A stretch of 64,000 nucleotides of DNA from Torreya grandis (Eukaryota; Streptophyta; Pinopsida; Cupressales; Taxaceae): NCBI GenBank assembly GCA_037957365.1, contig JARHVA010000006.1, positions 9,486,501 to 9,550,500 of the forward strand. The letters are read 5' to 3'. Position numbers and translations under genes: made by a program. Shown piece after piece: positions 59,171 to 64,000 of this stretch. Each line of letters opens with the position of its first letter. The first letter of the stretch is position 1. The notes beneath the pieces were generated by a model. It searched no databases, was not told the DNA's origin, and saw only the letters and a list, made by a program, of their open reading frames with translations.

Positions 59171-60704
59171 ATGGCAGAAAACAGTCAGCTACGAATGGAA
59201 AAGTTTAATGGCAAGAACTACCAATTATGGCAAGAACTACCAATTATGGAGGATGCAGATTGAGGACTATCTATATCAGAAAGATTTGTACTTACCGTTG
59301 GGTGGGGTTGCTAGCAAACCCTCGAATATGAAAGATGAAGAATGGGAGGTTCTTGATCGGAAGGCTCTGGGATCTATTAGATTGAGTCTTGAATCATATG
59401 TGATTTCCAACTTATCACAGTGTAAGACAACGGTGGAGTTGATGAAATCTTTGGCAAATTTGTATGAAAAACCCTCGGCTTCTAATAAGGTATTTCTTAT
59501 GAAGCGTTTATTTAAAATGCAAATGTTAGAAGGTGGATCTGTTCATAGCCATCTTAGTGATTTCCATGGTTTGGTAAACCAGTTAAGTTCGGTCAATATT
59601 GTATTTGATGATGAAATTAGAGCTCTCTTAATCTTGTGTTCATTACCTGAAAGTTGGGAAGGTTTGGTAATGGCAGTTTCTAATACTGTGTCTCCTTCAA
59701 AAGTCTTAAAAGTGGATGATGTTGTGAGTGTGATCTTGAATGAAGAGATACGCAGGAAAAGCACAGGTGAATCATCAGGAGATGCTTTGAGTGTTGAAGG
59801 CAGAGGAAGGCCAAGAGAGAAGATAGAGCGTGGGAGATCAAGGTCGAAGATAGGCAGGAGATCCAAGTCCAGGTATGGCAGAATAACTTGCTGGAAATGT
59901 GGAAAGCAAGGGCACTTAAAGAGAGATTGCAGATCGGGTGAAGATCAGCATGAAGGACATGGAGAAGAAGCAGATGTTGCGGATTACGTTGCACAGGATG
60001 CTCTGGTATGTTCTTTGGATAAAGTAGAATCTTGGGTTTTAGATTTTGGTGCCTCTTTTCATGCATCCCCACATAGGGAATTTTTTCATGAGTATGTCTA
60101 GGGAGACTTTGGAGAAATTTGTGTAGGGGATGGTAAGCCTTGTCAGATTGCTGGCAAAGGAAAAGTGAAGCTGAAATTGCAGACAGGTGACACATGGGTG
60201 TTAAAGGAGGTCATGCATGTCCCAGTTTTGAAGCGGAATTTGATTTCTTTAAGAAGTTTGGGTGATGAGGGTTGCACAGTAACTCTCACAGTGGACTCTT
60301 GGAAAGTTACCAAGGGTACACTTGTTGTAGCTAGAGGTAAGAAAGTAGGTACGCTTTATCTATCTACTTGTATTACTGATTCTCTTTCTGGGTTATCTAC
60401 TTCAGTTGTAGATTCGGAGATGTGGCTTAATAGGCTTGGTCACATAGATAAGAAAGAGATGCTTGTTCTTGAGTCAAAGAGTATGCTTTCAGATTTGGAA
60501 GGCATGGATCGTGATTTCTGTATGCAGAAGAAGAAGGTGACGTTTCTTGAGGAATCCGATGTTAGTGACAAGAACAGGAAAGCCTTGGTTTTCAAGGAGA
60601 AAGTGACAGACAGAGTTCAGCATAAGGTGCAGAGGAGTTCTGAGCAGAGCAAGGGTGATTTGGACAAGGGTTTGATCCAAAAAGAGCTCACAGGAAAAAT
60701 TTAG
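59171..60704 (+). pseudogene. Copia gag-protease-integrase N-terminus, broken
   Basis: The natural start is ATG 59171 (MAENSQLRMEKFNGKNYQLW). A 19-bp tandem duplication (59210-59228, 59229-59247) shifts the frame, and the rest is open in another frame to 60704. Order: gag of the UBN2 type (WRMQIEDYL, YEKPSASNKVFLMKRLF, LCSLPESWEGLV), basic region, CCHC knuckle CWKCGKQGHLKRDC (about 59892-59933), protease loop WVLDFGASFHASPHREFF in which the expected DSG is DFG, a stop at 60099-60101, then VMHVPVLKRNLISL and the integrase zinc part starting MWLNRLGH. The CxxC of that zinc finger is incomplete and the catalytic core is absent. A GTG-initiated frame at 59157 is an artefact of the duplication. 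Confidence 0.88.
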
Positions 60705-60717
60705 GTCTCACTAAAAA

Positions 60718-60920
60718 ACACAAAGACCGACGTCGACAAGAAAACTGGCATCGGTGTCCAGACAGGGACCGACGTCGGCTATGTGCAGCCTGACATCGGT
60801 GACTCAGGGCAGATAAGGACCAGCGTCGGCCAGGGGAAACCGACGTCGACAAGGTGGTAGTCGCAGGGAACCGACATCGGTCGACTGTAGACTGAGATGT
60901 GACCGGCATCGGTTACTGAG
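60718..60920 (+). repeat. Array of about eight CCGACGTCGG-like palindromes inside copia pol
   Basis: Degenerate copies start near 60727, 60745, 60769, 60790, 60820, 60840, 60871 and 60902, spaced roughly 18-30 bp. GACGTC is exact at 60729, 60771 and 60842; the others read GACATC, GCGTCG or GGCATC. It resembles the U3 region but is not a simple copy of it, and it occupies the place where integrase and RT should be. Confidence 0.8.
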
Positions 60921-61890
60921 ACAGATTTTGGGTGGACAGCTAGTTGTCATGGAGTCTCAAGCGCCCATATGGAGGACTAAAGGTGTAAGTAAGTTCTTAA
61001 ATTCGTCATTTCCCTTCTTTACACTACTTGTTGCTCACTGATGGTATAGAACCAGGAAGTTGTTAAAGAAGCAAAACAGGTAGATCCAGGAAACAGTGGG
61101 AGCTTGGCATAGATGAGGATGTGATTCCTTGGAGGAGAACCAAACAGGTGTTTTGGGTAGTGTTGCCAGCTGGAAGTAAGCACTGAGAGACGAATGGATG
61201 TTCAGGATGAAGAAGAGCGGAAATGGATACGTGAGATGGAAGATCAGGGTATATGGTCTTGTATTAGCTGCAGGGCAATGGAGGTTTGATCATTGTGTTT
61301 CTCTTTACCAGGTTGGATAATATTAGCTACATTATCCTATTTTCTGTATGATGTGCTTGTTGCAGGGTTACATATATAGGTATTACTAAACTAAAGGTAA
61401 AGCTAGTTCAGGTGTGTGTCATGGAGAATCTGGGAGCAGCAAGATTCTTTGGCATGAGTGTGTCCTAGAGACATGGAGGTCTTGTTGACCTTGTTTTAGG
61501 ATGATTGTGTGAGACCGGTTAGCACGTCGATGGTTAGACAGTTCATAGAACAGGTGTCTTGATTCACATAATGAGGTTGAGTGCATGGTATGTACTAAAC
61601 CTGAGTTTTCCCAAGCAGTGGGAGTTGTCACAAGTTTGGAGTCAATCTGGGAAAGTAATACTGAAGGGCAGTTCAGTGGGACTAACAGCAGGTGCACATG
61701 CTATGCAGGGTCAAGTTCTTTTTCTACATGGTTGCAGATGCAGATGTGGAAGGTAATTTGGATGACAGGTTTTACACTACAGGATTTGTAGTGGTTGGTC
61801 TTTAAGAGTGATCTTGAAGAGGGATACAAAGCCAAGGGAACAAACTAGATGGAGTACAGGTACAGGTACAGGTTGCAGTTGTTTATCTCC
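60921..61890 (+). pseudogene. Scrambled RT/RNase H end of the copia element
   Basis: The expected integrase core and RT are missing. Near 61585-61620 the frame reads MVCTKPEFSQAVGVV, the known copia motif before RNase H. At about 61732-61790 ADADVEGNLDDRFYTTGFV matches the RNase H start (DADxAGDxDxRxSTTGxV) in a different frame. The stretch 60950-61560 gave no domain. Some words look like plant splice signals (GTAAGT at 60988, polypyrimidine-AG at 61310), but no gene is supported. Confidence 0.65.
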
Positions 61891-61901
61891 AAGTGGGAGA
61901 T
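61891..61901 (+). other. Polypurine tract of the copia element
   Basis: AAGTGGGAGAT(T) immediately upstream of TGTTAGG of the 3' LTR. Confidence 0.85.
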
Positions 61902-62798
61902 TGTTAGGTTGTGGAGCTAAAAGCTTCAACCATTTGCAAACTGAAGGAACAGAAGGTTGCTAAGATTTAGGAGCACCGACGTCGATAGTAGAACTGACGT
62001 CAGTCGTGACCAGTGCAGAAGGCCACCGGCGACGGCAGGGAGTCGGCCGACGTCGGCAGAACCAGACTAGCAGGGACCGGCGTCGGTCGCCTGTGTGTTC
62101 CAAAACTGCTCGTTTCACGGATAGTTAGTTAAGTGAACAAAGAGTTTGCATGTTAAGACCAGTCAGAGTCTTGGGCTGCGAGGATAATTGTCTAAATTAA
62201 GAGTCTAAGTTATTGTTTAAGTTAGGGATCTATTTATAGACCCATTGGCATGTATTGTTTATGTATGAGATAGAAAGGAAGAGTTCCTTCTAGTTGTAAG
62301 ATCTGTGAGTTGCAGGTTGTTGCAAGCTCATTGGGGATCTACATGTAATTTTGGTCTTTGAATTGCAGGTTACAGGTTCATGAGAGATCAGCTTGAAGTG
62401 CTATAGAGTGCTTGGTGTACCGACAGGGTTATTACTGACTGGTTGGTGAGGTGAACACCAATTCTGTGTGTGAGTTGGTTGTTGGGACCATTTTTTTTGT
62501 GTAGGAGAGTGTGTGTGAGAAGAATTACTGTACACTTGAGGTGTGGCAAACCTCTGTAAGGTGAAAGAGTGTGGCGGCTCTTTGTTGTATTATTTTCTGT
62601 AAAGTGTTAATACAAGATAGTGTATTGTCTCTCATATTCTGTGCTATTGGTGAATTCTAGTTACTTGTGTTTTTGGTTATTTCCGCATATTCAATTGCTT
62701 ATATTTGGTAATCATACTGTGCTCTTTCTGAGGAGCAAGATCCTAACAGGTGGAATCAGAATAGTGTGTTTGTTCTTAGATTCCCACCACCCCTAACA
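61902..62798 (+). repeat. 3' LTR of the copia element (897 bp)
   Basis: Same length as the 5' LTR with no gaps. Differences cluster in the GACGTC-rich part (for example CGGCGTC to CGACGTC, GACGTCGG to GACGTCAG). TATA box at 62230-62239. Confidence 0.96.
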
Positions 62799-62803
62799 TA
62801 GTA

Positions 62804-64000
62804 TATTACAACAATGTGAAGAGATGTCTATCAACATTGATGAAACTATAAACACTTTTCTTTCCTTAAAATTTCCCATAGCTTCTATGATTCTTGATGA
62901 GATTCTACTTTATGTGGATGATATTCCATTAGTAATTAGTGTTCAAATAGGTGATATCCAATTTAAGTGTGCATTAATTAATGAGGGTTCTAACACCTAT
63001 ATTGCCTCTCTTGAATTCATTAAGGCACTTTGATATTTAGAATGCAATCTCAAGTCTACACACAATACCTGCCAAGGATATGATAAAAGGAAAATGCCTC
63101 CTCTAGGTTGTAAGTGACTTCCCATTACCATCCCACCTATCACAATTTTCATGAAGGTGATGATATTTAAGTTTTCTCTTTCTTATAACATCTTTCTTGG
63201 TAGGCCATAAACTCACCATATGAGAGTTGTTTCTTCTTCTACCTACTAATGCATTAAATTATTTCATAATGGATCCATTTATAAGATTCAAGGTGACACT
63301 AACCCTTAAAATTTTTAACAATTCCAAGACTATGGTGTCTTCAAGTTTCCTACTCTTAAACCTTTGCTCAATGTTCCATTTTATGAGTCTCAACATCTTA
63401 ATTTTCTTGTTAATTCAAATCGAGGTTAGAATGGGCATCCTAAACTCATTGGGAACATTCTTACTAACCTATTAGATTTTGATGATGATGAGCTTGATGA
63501 GATTAACCTAAAGATTAAAACTTCTAATCTCTCACCTCACCTCATCTTGTAGTTTCTTACTTCATTGCAACCTCATTCTCACAAGCCTCCTTGCGATGAT
63601 ATTACCATAGTCTTAACCAAGAATCAACATTATATTCACCACACTTCTTGGGATGACAAGGTCATCCTTATTTGTGTCATTGATCTTCATACCCAAGATT
63701 ATGATGATGGTTATTCCATAGATGATCCATTCTTAGGTAATCTTGTACCAGCCTGTGATGTTGAGATTGTCCATTATTATTCTTCTTTACTTGAGTTTTT
63801 TCATGTCTCTTCCTGTCTTCCTTTGTTTATAGTTCCTAATTTTAATATTTTTCATATTTATCATAGGGTAAATATAGTGTCAACCCCCCCAATTTCTAAT
63901 AAGCCTCATAGGAGTATGCTCATGGAACTTGCTATGATCGGGCCTTACCTTTTACTAGGTACCTTGATCACCATAGTTGGTTTAATCTTGAGATTAGTGT
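62804..64000 (+). pseudogene. Protease and downstream linker of gypsy element G4
   Basis: The G4 frame resumes after the copia element. 62824-63033 reads SINIDETINTFLSLKFPIAS, DDIPLVISVQIG and FKCALINEGSNTYIASLEF: the last is an aspartic-protease active-site loop with Asn where Asp is usual. Then NIFLGRP and THHMRVVSSSTY (63190-63240) match the protease C-terminal half and the left fragment at 14900-15060. From about 63400 to the window edge an acidic linker (LDFDDDELDEINLKIK) continues with few stops. RT is beyond the window. Confidence 0.7.

Larger units (their letters stand above)
58165..62798 (+). mobile_element. Ty1/copia retrotransposon with truncated pol (4634 bp), nested in G4
   Basis: 5' LTR 58165-59061 and 3' LTR 61902-62798, both 897 bp; perfect TSD TAGTA (58160-58164, 62799-62803); tRNA-iMet primer site; PPT before the 3' LTR. 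A hand count gives about 30 differences between the LTRs (about 3.3 percent), nearly all transitions and no indels, making this the youngest dated insertion here. Inside are gag, protease and the start of integrase in one frame, then a GACGTC-rich segment, then scraps of the RNase H end. Most of integrase and RT is missing, so the copy must have depended on proteins from another element. Confidence 0.96.

Noticed and set aside
60921..61560. Captured host gene with introns inside the copia element (GTAAGT and polypyrimidine-AG words)
   Set aside because: No exon gives a recognisable protein, and copia RNase H words follow immediately; the splice-like words are too short to support a gene.

Overview
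The window looks like AT-rich plant nuclear DNA from a repeat-dense, gene-poor chromosome region of a species with a large genome; a gymnosperm or large-genome angiosperm would fit, but nothing in the sequence fixes the clade. I found no convincing host gene, rRNA, tRNA, CRISPR array or bacterial-type operon. Nearly everything that can be named is an LTR retrotransposon or a remnant of one. Most of the apparent reading frames are short pieces of decayed pol and gag genes or antisense shadows of them.

Layout. 1-13195: minus-strand Ty3/gypsy element of the Tat lineage (copy 1), cut by the left edge of the window, carrying an unrelated 1352-bp solo LTR at 5831-7182. 13196-17590: a plus-strand gypsy fragment (family G4; protease at about 14510-15060) followed by a long-terminal-repeat-like segment. 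17590-33050: a strongly decayed plus-strand gypsy element (family G3; gag/pro remnants, RT, RNase H, integrase), with two short coding-poor LTR elements inside or next to it: element A (19118-22753, TSD TAATT) and element B (27070-30135, TSD ATTTA). 34014-34909: a solo copia LTR with TSD CAAGG. 35058-35500: a 13-bp minisatellite. 36247-51442: a complete 15.2-kb minus-strand Tat element (copy 2) with both LTRs, PPT and TSD GTAGT. About 52610-64000: a plus-strand G4 gypsy element (LTR, leader, gag, protease), interrupted by a young 4634-bp copia element (58165-62798, TSD TAGTA, 897-bp LTRs).

The decisive evidence is structural: paired direct repeats, TG...CA ends, 5-bp target-site duplications, tRNA-iMet primer-binding sites, polypurine tracts and collinearity between the two Tat copies. 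None of the coding regions is intact. Catalytic residues are lost (integrase D to N twice, RT YVDD to YVDH or CLDH, copia protease DSG to DFG), and stop codons and frameshifts are common.

The window therefore records successive insertions rather than a working gene system. The most interesting leftovers are short motif arrays inside the elements: GACGTC palindromes in the copia LTR and again inside its truncated pol, TTGACC palindromes in the G4 LTR and leader, a variable repeat slot in the Tat 5' leader, 33-bp gag-coding repeats, and the 13-bp minisatellite.
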